A DNA stretch of 64,000 nt from Chitinophagales bacterium (GTDB lineage Bacteria > Bacteroidota > Bacteroidia > Chitinophagales > Saprospiraceae): NCBI GenBank assembly GCA_017303475.1, contig JAFLBO010000013.1, positions 98,797-162,796 of the forward strand, written 5' to 3'. A program made the translations under genes and the position numbers. This document shows positions 1 through 8,700 of this stretch, piece after piece; within the stretch, counting starts at the first letter, position 1; each line of letters begins with the position of its first letter. The notes beneath the pieces were generated by a model that saw only the letters and a list, made by a program, of their open reading frames with translations, was not told where the DNA came from and searched no databases.

Positions 1-39
1 GTATTATGCGGCGAGAGGGTTTCGGGGGTGGGTGGGGGT

Positions 40-190
40 TTGAGGGGCATTTTGGAGTCATTTGGGGTCATTTTTTTGGGTCATTTAGGAGTCATTTTTC
101 GCCCTGCGAGGGTCTTACGACCCCGCAGTGTTTTTTGGGTTATTTGAGGTCATTTAGAGGTCATTTTTTGGGTCATTGTTGTCATTTAAT
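40..190. repeat. GGGTCATTT-type tandem array
   Basis: Imperfect units of about 10-12 bases built on GGGTCATTT. The same family recurs at 7308-7460 and 8577-8667, where it lies directly upstream of minus-strand genes, so a minus-strand gene may start left of the window. No credible protein is encoded here. Confidence 0.8.
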
Positions 191-379
191 CAACGCGGGT
201 TGTCATCCAGAGCGTAGCGAAGGACCTACACAAGCCCGGCATTTCGGGCGCATTGGGTCAAGGCATTTCGGGAACCTGGCTTGTGTAGGTCCTCCGCTGG
301 CCTCTGGATGACAACCCACGTTGGACGAAATGCCCTAATCAAAAACACTGCGGGGTCGTAAGACCCTCGCAGGGCGAAA
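97..379. repeat. Nested inverted repeat (39-bp perfect outer arms)
   Basis: The outer arms at 97-135 and 341-379 are perfect 39-base reverse complements. Inside, 191-238 and 278-322 form a second, imperfect pair carrying the AGCGTAGCGAAGG module. The whole could fold into a two-tier hairpin. It overlaps the TCATTT array on the left. No gene is seen. Confidence 0.85.
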
Positions 380-411
380 TTATCACATCGGCGGCTAAAC
401 CCGCCGGTACA

Positions 412-475
412 TCAAACCCTTCAAACCCATCAAACCCATCAAACCCATCAAACCCTTCAAACCCTTCAAACTACC
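412..475 (-). repeat. TTTGATGGG 9-mer array at a gene 3' end
   Basis: Seven or so 9-base units, TTTGATGGG or TTTGAAGGG when read on the minus strand, begin at the stop codon of the gene at 466-1905. The same 9-mer, in the same orientation relative to its gene, follows mazG at 58065-58139. Confidence 0.85.
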
Positions 476-1905
476 CGCTCCAACCAATCCTTATTCGCCA
501 AAGGCTGGGTTTGGCGGATTTTATCCAGCAGGGCTGCCCGTTCTTTAGCAGCTTTTTGTTGGGTGTAATGCCTGCTGTTGCGCCGGAATTTGCTCAGCAA
601 ACGAAGCATGCGCAGGAAATTAAGGTTGATGGCTTTGCCGAATGTAGAAAGCGTTTTATCCCTGCGCAACAGTTGCTCTGTACTGGCCAGCAGCGACCCA
701 AAGGCTTCCTCTTCTTCCAATAAATAATAGGCTTTTAACTGCAGGGCTTTGGCGCCAATATGGTAGGTAATGTCCTTAAATTCAACATTTTGCAAAGTTT
801 GCAACATGGCGGCGTAGTCTTGTTTCTCAAAATACAAACTCGCCGCATTAAAAGCATAGGCATTGTCACGTTCGACCGGCGGAAGTCGGTCGCGGTAGGT
901 CTGCAAAAACTCCTCCGTCCAGGCGTACGCACCCGTGCGCAAGCCTGCCGTGGCTATGTTTTTATAGGTCCATTGCGATAACATACCTCCCTGCTGCAAC
1001 AACAAGCCGCGCTCCAGCAAACGTTTGTACAAAGCCAGTACATCCGTGTAGGCCTCCCCTTGCCCCTGATTTATCCGCCGGATACAGTGATTCAGGGCAC
1101 ATTGATACAAGGATTGCAGCTCATCGGCCGACATGGTAGTGTGTATATCCTGCAACATTCCGGTAAGGGCCTCGAACGACTCCTGCGAGCGGTTTTCCAA
1201 CAAATCGTAGGCCGCTAAATAAGCCCTGGCTACTGGCAAGGCCTCCAGCATTGGCTCGTCGCGCCGAATCCATTGCAGCTCCTCCGGGCCAAAGGGCGCC
1301 GTTTCAGCCTGCATCACGGCCAGTTGGGTGCGACTCCTCAAGGCCAATGCCATTGCAAGCGATTCCAGCGCATGTATGTAACGGGTGTACTGCGCCTGTC
1401 GCCACACATGCGGACTCTCCGTGCGACGCGGCAACCTGCTGTGCAAGGCCTCGGCAGCTTCCTCCAGCGCCAGGGAATGCCGGTACCAGTCGGCATTGCG
1501 CAGCGGACTTTGCGCCAGCATGACTTCAAATCTTTTGAGCGCCGCAGTGGCCTGCTTGTCTAACCTACGTTCCACCAGCAATTCCAGTCGCCTGCGCTGC
1601 TGTTCCAGCGGGTCTGCCCAGTGTTTTTCCAATGCCAGCCAATCCAACAGCAATTCGTACAGATCTGACACCAGATTATTGAATATCAATTCATTGTACG
1701 GTTTTTGCGTTCCAAATAACTGCTCATACATTTGCTTTTTAGGCAAAAGTGAAGTAGCCTCTGCCACGCCCTCCAGCATTAGATCGCACAGGCTGCGCAG
1801 TACCTTGTGCCGGTTGCCATAATCCGACCAAACATACTGTCGCCAGCGGTTGCGCTCCCGCACGGTCAAACTGCCCAGCGTTTCGAGGAGTTTTGTTTGT
1901 CGCAT
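466..1905 (-). CDS. Hypothetical helical protein
   Basis: An unrecognised protein of about 479 residues, rich in Leu, Ala, Arg and Glu, with long predicted helices and no signal peptide or membrane segment, so probably cytoplasmic. The look is of an alpha-solenoid or TPR-like repeat protein, but no motif is clear enough to name a family. The start at 1905 (MRQTKLLE) is preferred over an in-frame codon at 1914, because a TATTTTTG minus-7 box at 1912-1919 covers the upstream codon and leaves only six bases before the chosen ATG. The mRNA is therefore nearly leaderless. The stop codon runs straight into a TTTGATGGG array. It stands alone, with no operon partner in the window. Confidence 0.75.
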   Translation of the reverse strand: MRQTKLLETLGSLTVRERNRWRQYVWSDYGNRHKVLRSLCDLMLEGVAEATSLLPKKQMYEQLFGTQKPYNELIFNNLVSDLYELLLDWLALEKHWADPLEQQRRRLELLVERRLDKQATAALKRFEVMLAQSPLRNADWYRHSLALEEAAEALHSRLPRRTESPHVWRQAQYTRYIHALESLAMALALRSRTQLAVMQAETAPFGPEELQWIRRDEPMLEALPVARAYLAAYDLLENRSQESFEALTGMLQDIHTTMSADELQSLYQCALNHCIRRINQGQGEAYTDVLALYKRLLERGLLLQQGGMLSQWTYKNIATAGLRTGAYAWTEEFLQTYRDRLPPVERDNAYAFNAASLYFEKQDYAAMLQTLQNVEFKDITYHIGAKALQLKAYYLLEEEEAFGSLLASTEQLLRRDKTLSTFGKAINLNFLRMLRLLSKFRRNSRHYTQQKAAKERAALLDKIRQTQPLANKDWLERVV

Positions 1906-1911
1906 AATGGG

Positions 1912-1919
1912 CAAAAATA
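1912..1919 (-). promoter_or_regulatory. Minus-7 box TATTTTTG
   Basis: Matches the Bacteroidota minus-7 consensus TAnnTTTG on the minus strand, six bases before the ATG at 1905. No clear minus-33 TTG was assigned. Confidence 0.5.
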
Positions 1920-1937
1920 GGTGTTGGGAGGGAAATA

Positions 1938-2006
1938 AAAATGCTATGATCTCTTACTGACGGGGTGACTGGCAGTCACCCCGTCAGTAAGAGATCATAG
2001 CATTTT
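1938..2006. repeat. 69-bp perfect palindrome, copy 1
   Basis: Two perfect 34-base arms around a single G at 1972. The inner part (ACTGACGGGGTGACTG and its complement) is shared with the palindrome at 2033-2085. The outer part, read AAAATGCTATGATCTCTT on the left arm, is private to this copy and still perfectly paired. It lies in the divergent gap between the gene at 466-1905 and the T9SS protein. Confidence 0.95.
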
Positions 2007-2032
2007 AGCTCATTAAACGTTCATTTGTAACG

Positions 2033-2085
2033 GTTTTTGTTTAGTGACGGGGTGATTGGCAGTCACCCCGTCAGTAAACAAAAAC
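2033..2085. repeat. 53-bp palindrome, copy 2
   Basis: Shares the TGACGGGGTGA core with copy 1, but its outer arms (GTTTTTGTTTA and complement) differ from those of copy 1 and pair with each other. The arms differ at only two positions. The centre is G2059. Confidence 0.93.
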
Positions 2086-2131
2086 GCTATAAAACGCAAA
2101 AAATGTCAAAAAACACCTCGCTCCACTACCC

Positions 2132-2139
2132 TACTTTCG
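2132..2139 (+). promoter_or_regulatory. Candidate minus-7 box TACTTTCG
   Basis: One mismatch from TAnnTTTG, 44 bases before the preferred ATG at 2184. Confidence 0.3.
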
Positions 2140-2183
2140 TGCTGTCTTTATCCCCCGTATACACTCATCAACTACTTTATTCC

Positions 2184-5100
2184 ATGACATTTTCAACATT
2201 CCGCCGATTTGATCCACTGCGGTACTGGCTAAGTTTAATCATATTTTGCTGTTTATCAAGCATATATGCACAAAACAATGCCAACTGCTTCCATTTGTCT
2301 ACTCCGGTGATGAGCGCAGCACCGGGCGATACAGTATGTGTACCATTGCGTGCTTTCGAGCTGGATAACATCTCCTCGGCTCAGTTTGTCGTCTTTTATG
2401 AATCCAGCGCATTGGAATACCTTAAAGTGGACATCTCCAGTTCTGTGTTGCCTGGTTTGATGACGAACAATTTGTTCCATCCTTATCCGGGTGAGTTGCG
2501 TTTTGCCTGGCCAAGTCCAACCGGAAACCCTTACAGTTTCCCGGATTCTTCCATCTTTTTTTACATGTGTTTCAGGGTAAAGGATAATGCCAACGGATTT
2601 TTCCCATTTCATATTGGCGAACAATTTCCTACCATTTATGAAGTAGTGCAGGAAGAAACGCTTGGCGTTCCTGTTCGGTTGCCCTTAGTGCATCAAATGG
2701 GTGGAATTGACACGGGCAATCCGGCGCCAAACACCTTATACCTCACAGATGCATGTGTACAAGATGCCCCTTGTAACCAGTCGATCGGCACTATCAGCCT
2801 GAATGCAGCCGGCGGCACGGCGCCTTACACTTACACCTGGCAAGGACCAAACGGATTTACAGGTTCAGGCGCTGATTTGCAAAATCTGGCAAGCGGACTT
2901 TACCAGGTAACCATTACCGACCAAACAGGCGCCGAAATTTTTTGCGAAATCAGGGTCAAGCCACTTAACTATTTTGCTTCAGCAGACCCCGTCATTACAC
3001 CTGCATTTTGCGGCGCCAGCAATGGCTGCGCTAACCTTAATTTTTTGGGCTCCAACCCGCCGTTTACCTACCAGTGGTCAACAGGCAACAACAATACCGG
3101 CAGCAATTGTGCACTTCCTCCCGGACAGCATAGCGTTACCGTTACCAACCAATTAGGATGCAAAACCATTTATAGCATTGACATTGAAAACGATACCACC
3201 TTTTCTCTGAACACCGACTGGGCATTTATCGAAACCTGCAATGGCACTGCTGATCTGGAAGTAACGGTATTTGATGCGCCCGGACCATTTGCCTACCTGT
3301 GGTCGAACGGAGCAAGTACCGCAGCAATTGACCAATTGGAAGAGGGCTCATATACCGTTACCGTAACTAACATTCCCGGCGGTTGTACTGCCAGTTCCGA
3401 ATTTGCGGTGTTTGATATTTCTACCCAATCCTGGGCGGCGGAGTTGCAGGAAGATTGCGGACAAGGAGTTGGCAGTTTATTTATCCAATACAATCAGGCA
3501 GGTAACCTGAGTTTCCCGGTGTTGATTTCCTGGAGCGATGGTACCACCCATCAGCGCCAAGGCCCGGCCGCTCCGGGCATTCTGGATTCTCTCATAGACG
3601 TTCCATCCGGACACTATGCCGTTACCATTACCGATGCCAATGGATGCGAACTGGTACTGGAACGCACTATGAACTGCTTTCAGCCGGCGCCTGTACCTGA
3701 GGGATTCAACTGGTGTTATATAGGCGCTGATACCGATCCCTCAGATAACTGCACAGGCGTCTATGCCCGTCATTTTCAAGCCATTACAAGCCTGAATTTT
3801 TCCATTCAGTACCCCAACGGTTCGGCATTGGAGGAAATAAAAAGCCTGCAATTGCCAGGTCTGAGTCAGGCAAGTTTTACCTTAAATCCCGCTGAACAAA
3901 CGCTGGGCATGAGCTGGCAACATGCCACACCACTTAGTCTTCCCGACGATCAGTTGCTGTTCGAAGTTTGCCTGACACCCGGTTTCGGGCAGGTGGAAGA
4001 TGAGCTGTTTTTTGTACAAACACCTGTGCCGGCTACCCTGAGCACTGAGGATGGTCCACAAATTTTTCTGGGTCGGAACGGATGGGTAGACTATGGCATG
4101 GTCAATCAGCCCGCCACTATGGCCTGCAAAGCACTGGGCGTTTCTGCCGATTGTGCGGCCGATGGCAAAGCTCAAATCCTTTTGGGCAGCTGTACGCCGG
4201 GCGAAAAACTATACGGACATTTTGTGGTGTCTTATCCGAACGACAGTACAGCGTTCTACGATGATCTGTCCGGTTTGCGTTTTTCTGATGGCGGAGTCTA
4301 CCAGATCAACGTTTACCGTCCGGATTTGAGTCAGGAATACTGGTTTGCTGCAGTGCCACCCATTGCTCCCATGGAGGAATGTGTATGGCCGGGCGATGCC
4401 GACAACAACCAGGCGGTAAACCACCATGATTTGTTGTACATCGGTTTGGCATATGGCAAAAGTGGCCCGAGTCGCACAAATGCCTCCTTGAACTGGACTG
4501 GTCAGGAAGCGGCCGGCTGGGCAGAAAGCTCTGCTGTGCGCCAGGTAAATTTCAAAAACATAGACACCAACGGCGACGGCCAAATCAATGCTGCCGACAC
4601 CCTGGCATTGGTACAAAACTGGGGAAAAGTGATCAATACTACCCGGGATAATCCATTTAATGCCCCGCTGGAAAGCAGTCAATCCGGCCAAAATCCGGCC
4701 ATCAGCCTGCAAACCGACACCCTGAATCCGGGAGATGCCGTGCACCTGCCATTATCTGTAGGCAGCCAGAGCACGCCGATGGAAAATATTTACGGGCTGG
4801 CCTTCAGCATTTCCTACGACCCCGAAGTGGTAGAGGATAATATCCGGTTTACCCCATCGGCATCCTGGTTTGGCAATCAGGGCAACTACCTCTGTGTGCA
4901 GAAAAATTTCCCGCGCCAGGGAAGGCTGGATGTGGCCATTACCCGCACGGATGGGGTTCCGGTGAGTGGCTGGGGCGAAATTGGCGATGTGTTTATCATT
5001 ATTGAAGACAACATTTTCGGCATTCCTGCGCCGGATTCCATTAAAAATTCCAAACTGTATTTCAGCGCCATCAGCTCCTCCGACGCTCAGGAAAGCCCCA

Positions 5101-5414
5101 AAGATCTGGGCGCAGCTCCTGTTGATCTGGTGATTAAAAAATCAGGATCTGTACACACGCAGGAGCCGCTTGAACGAAGCATTATACTGGCGCCGAATCC
5201 GGCACAGGATTACCTGAGTATTCGGAGCACGGCATCAGGCATCAGGGAGCTGCGTTTGCTGCGCAATGATGGTGGATTGCAGGAAATATGGCACCAGGGA
5301 GAACCCGTTTCAGCGGTACAAAAAACGGTGAGCCACCTGCCTGCCGGGGTTTATTTTGTGCGTATTCAAACGGATGGCGGGGTATTGGTGAAAAAGGTAA
5401 TGGTGGATAGGTAG
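2184..5414 (+). CDS. Secreted T9SS type A protein with cohesin-like, SprB-like and dockerin-like modules
   Basis: About 1076 residues. The start at 2184 is chosen because it opens directly into a signal peptide (hydrophobic stretch ending ...SSIYAQ); an open frame upstream runs through the palindromes and is unlikely to be translated. Order of parts: a cohesin-like beta domain (Cys, 'APGDTVCVPL'), a series of SprB/PKD-like repeats (motifs such as 'GGTAPYTYTW' and 'YQVTITD'), a second cohesin-like region, then a dockerin-like EF-hand pair ('GDADNNQAVNHHDLLYIG' and 'DTNGDGQINAADT'), another cohesin-like domain, and a C-terminal T9SS type A sorting domain ('LAPNPAQDYLSI...GVYFVRI'). It is probably exported to and anchored on the cell surface. 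Cohesin and dockerin modules in one chain could drive self-assembly, which is inference. The 3' end faces BlaR1 across hairpin repeats. Confidence 0.85.
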   Translation: MTFSTFRRFDPLRYWLSLIIFCCLSSIYAQNNANCFHLSTPVMSAAPGDTVCVPLRAFELDNISSAQFVVFYESSALEYLKVDISSSVLPGLMTNNLFHPYPGELRFAWPSPTGNPYSFPDSSIFFYMCFRVKDNANGFFPFHIGEQFPTIYEVVQEETLGVPVRLPLVHQMGGIDTGNPAPNTLYLTDACVQDAPCNQSIGTISLNAAGGTAPYTYTWQGPNGFTGSGADLQNLASGLYQVTITDQTGAEIFCEIRVKPLNYFASADPVITPAFCGASNGCANLNFLGSNPPFTYQWSTGNNNTGSNCALPPGQHSVTVTNQLGCKTIYSIDIENDTTFSLNTDWAFIETCNGTADLEVTVFDAPGPFAYLWSNGASTAAIDQLEEGSYTVTVTNIPGGCTASSEFAVFDISTQSWAAELQEDCGQGVGSLFIQYNQAGNLSFPVLISWSDGTTHQRQGPAAPGILDSLIDVPSGHYAVTITDANGCELVLERTMNCFQPAPVPEGFNWCYIGADTDPSDNCTGVYARHFQAITSLNFSIQYPNGSALEEIKSLQLPGLSQASFTLNPAEQTLGMSWQHATPLSLPDDQLLFEVCLTPGFGQVEDELFFVQTPVPATLSTEDGPQIFLGRNGWVDYGMVNQPATMACKALGVSADCAADGKAQILLGSCTPGEKLYGHFVVSYPNDSTAFYDDLSGLRFSDGGVYQINVYRPDLSQEYWFAAVPPIAPMEECVWPGDADNNQAVNHHDLLYIGLAYGKSGPSRTNASLNWTGQEAAGWAESSAVRQVNFKNIDTNGDGQINAADTLALVQNWGKVINTTRDNPFNAPLESSQSGQNPAISLQTDTLNPGDAVHLPLSVGSQSTPMENIYGLAFSISYDPEVVEDNIRFTPSASWFGNQGNYLCVQKNFPRQGRLDVAITRTDGVPVSGWGEIGDVFIIIEDNIFGIPAPDSIKNSKLYFSAISSSDAQESPKDLGAAPVDLVIKKSGSVHTQEPLERSIILAPNPAQDYLSIRSTASGIRELRLLRNDGGLQEIWHQGEPVSAVQKTVSHLPAGVYFVRIQTDGGVLVKKVMVDR

Positions 5415-5423
5415 CGGAGAGAG

Positions 5424-5600
5424 GTTCACCACTAAGGCACTTGAGGCACTAAGAAACTACTTCCAGCCCAAACAAATAGAGGCTGACTTAAGTTTTTACC
5501 GCAGAGGCGCGGAGGCGCAGAGAGATTGAAAATCAATCATTTAAACCTCTGCGTCTCCGCGGTAAAAATTTAAGACAGCCTCTTTGCGCCTTCGCGTCTT
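5424..5600. repeat. Convergent-junction hairpins (CACTAAG and GCAGAGGCGC types)
   Basis: A CACTAAG-type stretch at 5427-5456 is followed by an imperfect inverted repeat with ends at 5480 and 5582, built on TTTTTACCGC...GCGGTAAAAA with GAGGCTG outer ends. It separates the convergent T9SS and blaR1 genes and may serve as a two-way terminator. Confidence 0.7.
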
Positions 5601-5633
5601 TGTGCCTTTGTGTCCACACACCGTGTTAGCGCC

Positions 5634-7307
5634 TTATAATTTAAATTTGATCGGCAATGTGAAGGTTGTTTTCACCACCTTTCCATCTTTTACAGCAGGC
5701 TTCCATTTTGGCATAGCTTTTACCACGCGAATGGCCTCTGTAAGCAAAGCCGGATGGGCTATCTGAGCTCCTTCCGCCTGTTTCACCTCATCCAGCGAGC
5801 CATCTTCCTTCACCAGAAACTGAACCACAATCATACCCTCTGCATTAGCTTTTTTTGCTTCTTCAGGGTATTTGATTTGTTCTCCCAGATATTTCATCAA
5901 ACCTTCCATTCCGCCCGGGAATTCCGGCTGGACATCCACTGACTTGTCGGAGAGCGAAGCAAGGGAAAAGTTGACAGGCAGCTGCATAGAACAACTTACA
6001 GTCTTCCCTTTATGTTTTGCTGGCATCCATTTGGGCATGGACTCAACCACCCGAACCGCTTCATCCACCAGGCTGCGTTTAGCATCGTTTGGCATATTCA
6101 TTTGGCCAAATGCGCGAACAACCTTACCGGTTTCGTCTACTACAAACGACACGAAAACAGTGCCTTCAACCTTGTTTTGTTTGGCTAACTCAGGGTACTT
6201 CAGATTTTCCTGCAGAAAACGAACCATAGCCTCCTGACCGCCCGGGAACTGCGGTTTAATTTCAGTGTATTGATACACCAATTTGCCATCCTCACCTTTT
6301 TGAGGTGCTGCACTATTTTTGATCAACTGTACTGTTTCCACATAAGTTTCAGGATCGAAAGTGACCACGGTATCGGTCATTTCCCAGCCTCTGGCTTCGA
6401 GTTGGCGCACAAATTCGAGGTGTTTTTCATCTACTGCCTGTGCAATGGCCGGGGCTTGCCGGAACAAGGAAAGGAACAACAGGGCCGCCGGAGCAACCAG
6501 TCCGAATTTTACCGCCCTAACCGGGGCGGAAGCTTTTTTGGTGAGCATCATGAGTCTTTGTTTGAGAGGTGACTGAAAAAAATGATTTGCGAAGGCAACC
6601 GGCATTCCGGACTGCGATTGCCCTATTAACAACAGGCCATATTGTTTCCGATCAGATTGGCGCGCCGCAACGGCGTCGGCCAGGTATTCGTGCACGGTAC
6701 GCAGACTACGCCGGTACCAATGCGCTAATGGGTGAAACCAAAACACTACCCCAAGGCATTCCATCAACAAAACATCCAGGCTGTGCCACCCGTGGGCGTG
6801 TGCGCGCTCGTGCGCCAGCATGAGTTGCTGGCTTTGCGCCGATAATTCATCCTCCTCTGGCACAAATACCCATTTGAAGAAAGAGAAAGGCACTTTGGCC
6901 TCATCTGTTGAAATCAGCAAACAACCATCTTCGAGACGCTTGGAGCGGCCGCGCACCGCCATTTGTACAATTTTCAGAAGTCCCCACATCATCCTGGCCA
7001 ACGCCAGGGCAAACCCGGCCCAGTACAAGACCCACAGGTAATCTGTTTGCTCCCAGTTGCTGGATACTACTTCTATTTCCTGCATACCCACCGTCACTGC
7101 CGGTAATTCTATTACTGGCAACCCACTTTCATATACTGGCGCCGGCAATTGCTCCGCAGGCCACACAGCCACCAGTATGCCAAACAAAGCCGTTCCAATC
7201 AGATACGCCCGGTTTGCCCGGAAAAAGGTTTCCTGGCGCAACAACCAATGATACAACAGGGCAAAAAAGGCCCAGCAGAGAGAGAGTTTGAGGAGGAAGA
7301 TAGTCAT
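5634..7307 (-). CDS. blaR1: BlaR1/MecR1-like M56 sensor protease with two TonB-type C-terminal domains
   Basis: A 557-residue membrane protein. The N-terminal third has hydrophobic segments near residues 5-25, 33-50 and 90-115. The M56 zinc protease site follows ('AHERAHAHGWHS', an HExxH motif) with a downstream 'ECLGVVFWFHP', and then a fourth membrane segment ('FGLVAPAALLFLSLF'). The rest is periplasmic, with two TonB C-terminal-like domains, each opening with PxFPGG and a 'KYPE' helix. In classical BlaR1 the sensor is a penicillin-binding domain; here it is replaced by TonB-type domains, a layout known in Bacteroidota. On signal it should cleave or inactivate BlaI, encoded upstream on the same strand at 8701-9099. 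The ATG is embedded in a TCATTT repeat array and has no Shine-Dalgarno sequence. Confidence 0.88.
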   Translation of the reverse strand: MTIFLLKLSLCWAFFALLYHWLLRQETFFRANRAYLIGTALFGILVAVWPAEQLPAPVYESGLPVIELPAVTVGMQEIEVVSSNWEQTDYLWVLYWAGFALALARMMWGLLKIVQMAVRGRSKRLEDGCLLISTDEAKVPFSFFKWVFVPEEDELSAQSQQLMLAHERAHAHGWHSLDVLLMECLGVVFWFHPLAHWYRRSLRTVHEYLADAVAARQSDRKQYGLLLIGQSQSGMPVAFANHFFQSPLKQRLMMLTKKASAPVRAVKFGLVAPAALLFLSLFRQAPAIAQAVDEKHLEFVRQLEARGWEMTDTVVTFDPETYVETVQLIKNSAAPQKGEDGKLVYQYTEIKPQFPGGQEAMVRFLQENLKYPELAKQNKVEGTVFVSFVVDETGKVVRAFGQMNMPNDAKRSLVDEAVRVVESMPKWMPAKHKGKTVSCSMQLPVNFSLASLSDKSVDVQPEFPGGMEGLMKYLGEQIKYPEEAKKANAEGMIVVQFLVKEDGSLDEVKQAEGAQIAHPALLTEAIRVVKAMPKWKPAVKDGKVVKTTFTLPIKFKL

Positions 7308-7460
7308 TTATGAGTCATTTATGGGTCATTTATGGGTCATTGGGGGGCATTTGGGGTCATTGGGGGTCATTTGGGGTCATTTATGGGGCATTTGGGGGTC
7401 ATTGGGGGTCATTTATGGGTCATTTATGGGTCATTTATGGGTCATTTATGGGTCATTTGA
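7308..7460. repeat. GGGTCATTT tandem array in the blaR1 leader
   Basis: About fourteen units of 10-11 bases (TCATTTATGGG, TCATTTGGGG). The blaR1 start codon is part of the last unit. Read on the coding strand the unit is AAATGACCC, so the leader is full of out-of-frame or in-frame ATG triplets. Confidence 0.9.
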
Positions 7461-7471
7461 TCATCCCGATT

Positions 7472-7567
7472 TGTCATTCTGAGCGTAGCGAAGGATCTGG
7501 CCAAGCCTCTTGTTTGTTATTTTCCTTATTCATCAGACTCAGATCCTTCGCTACGCTCAGGATGACA
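7472..7567. repeat. Inverted repeat of the GAGCGTAGCGAAGG family
   Basis: The arms TGTCATTCTGAGCGTAGCG (continuing AAGGATCTG) and their complement flank a 40-base loop. Related single copies lie at 191-322, 8670-8711, 14905-14940 and 39718-39755. Confidence 0.85.
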
Positions 7568-7606
7568 ACTCACGTTGCTATCCCGAGAATCGGGACCCAC
7601 ACAATC

Positions 7607-7682
7607 CCATCGTCCATCGTTCATCGTACCATCGTCCATCGTACCATCGTTCATCGTCCATCGTTCATCGTTCATCGTCCAG
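7607..7682 (-). repeat. GATGRAC 7-mer array at a gene 3' end
   Basis: Roughly ten units, read GATGGAC or GATGAAC on the minus strand, starting inside the last codons of the DUF4350-like gene and supplying its stop codon (TGA at 7665-7667). Confidence 0.9.
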
Positions 7683-8555
7683 CCATCGTATCAGGTTCAG
7701 GAGTAGTTGTCCATTCTGACGGGCAGCTGGCACATTTAAGCCTGTTGGGGCTCGGTTAGGTCCGCTGAGCTGTGCAGTAAACATGGCCGCCTCGCCCATC
7801 ATAACCAGTTTCCCTTTACCATAAGGCATATAAGCGCCCTGATAATATCCTTCACTGCTTTTAGCCGGTGTATCTTCTTCAAATTGCCAGGCTACCCGTG
7901 GCGACAGCAAGGTATAGTTGTTAAGTTTCAGAATGGGTTTTGCGCCTTTTGGCATCCGGAAAGCGCTCCCGGTGAACGTTACTATAGTATCAATACCGGC
8001 AGTCATAAGATCGTCGGCCAGGGTCTGATTGCTTTTGTAAAAACGTTCCAGCGTCCTGCTGCGGTTGTCCATGGCAAAACAATTCAAATACTCGAACCCA
8101 AAAGAAGCCGCCAGTGCCTGTGAAGCGCCTGCGAAAGGCATATGATCGGCAATAAGCAACAAACGACCGCCATTTTTTACCCACTGATGGATGGTTTTTA
8201 TCTCCGAATCGCTGAAAGCAGACGGATTGGGTAAAAGCCACCTTCCGCCCAGATTCGAAGTATCCAATGCATTGGACACAACCAAAATGCGGCAAGTTTT
8301 CAGAACTGCCTCGTCCAGTCTGGCAGTATTGGATACCACGCGAAATCCATCTCCCGTCAGCACTTTTCCAAATGGCGCATACCTGCCTTCCAGGGTGTGA
8401 AAATTACCATGGGCAGCGTCTACCATCACTACACTTCCGGCGCCTGTTGCTTTCCGCGGCGCCGGATTAGGGTAAGTAAAAGTGGTATCAGATACTTGCT
8501 GAGCCAAAGCGCAAAGGCTGAACAAGTTAAGAAAGAGGATAAAGAGTGGTTTCAT
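7665..8555 (-). CDS. Secreted DUF4350 / GATase1-fold-like protein
   Basis: A 296-residue protein with a signal peptide (MKPLFILFLNLFSLCALAQ). The body resembles DUF4350 or ThuA/GATase1-like proteins of Bacteroidota: an early 'VVMVDAAHGNFHTLEGRY', a central 'ILVVSNAL', then 'WVKNGGRLLLIADHMPFAGA' and a late 'YGKGKLVMMGEAAMFTAQL'. No catalytic Cys is obvious, so it may bind a ligand or act as a non-catalytic periplasmic domain. It lies between blaI and blaR1 on the same strand, which suggests a role linked to that regulatory pair, but no function can be assigned. The last four residues (DDER) and the stop are encoded by the GATGRAC array. Confidence 0.7.
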   Translation of the reverse strand: MKPLFILFLNLFSLCALAQQVSDTTFTYPNPAPRKATGAGSVVMVDAAHGNFHTLEGRYAPFGKVLTGDGFRVVSNTARLDEAVLKTCRILVVSNALDTSNLGGRWLLPNPSAFSDSEIKTIHQWVKNGGRLLLIADHMPFAGASQALAASFGFEYLNCFAMDNRSRTLERFYKSNQTLADDLMTAGIDTIVTFTGSAFRMPKGAKPILKLNNYTLLSPRVAWQFEEDTPAKSSEGYYQGAYMPYGKGKLVMMGEAAMFTAQLSGPNRAPTGLNVPAARQNGQLLLNLIRWLDDER

Positions 8556-8576
8556 AGCTTATGGTTTGGGTTGTTT

Positions 8577-8667
8577 TGGGGTCATTTGGGAAGTCATTTA
8601 GGGGTCATTTGGGAAGTCATTTAGAAGGTCATTGGGGAAGTCATTTAGGGGTCATTTGGGTCATTAA
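8577..8667. repeat. GGGTCATTT tandem array upstream of the DUF4350-like gene
   Basis: Units alternate between GGGGTCATTTGGG and AAGTCATTTAG. It ends about 20 bases from the start codon at 8555, the same position relative to a gene start as the array before blaR1. Confidence 0.85.
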
Positions 8668-8700
8668 TATACGTGGGTTGTCACCCCGAGTGCTCGGGGC

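Noticed and set aside
2037..2183. N-terminal extension of the T9SS protein
   Set aside because: It runs through a palindrome and precedes a good signal peptide at 2184.
7308..7460. CRISPR array
   Set aside because: Units are only 10-11 bases without unique spacers, and no cas genes are present.
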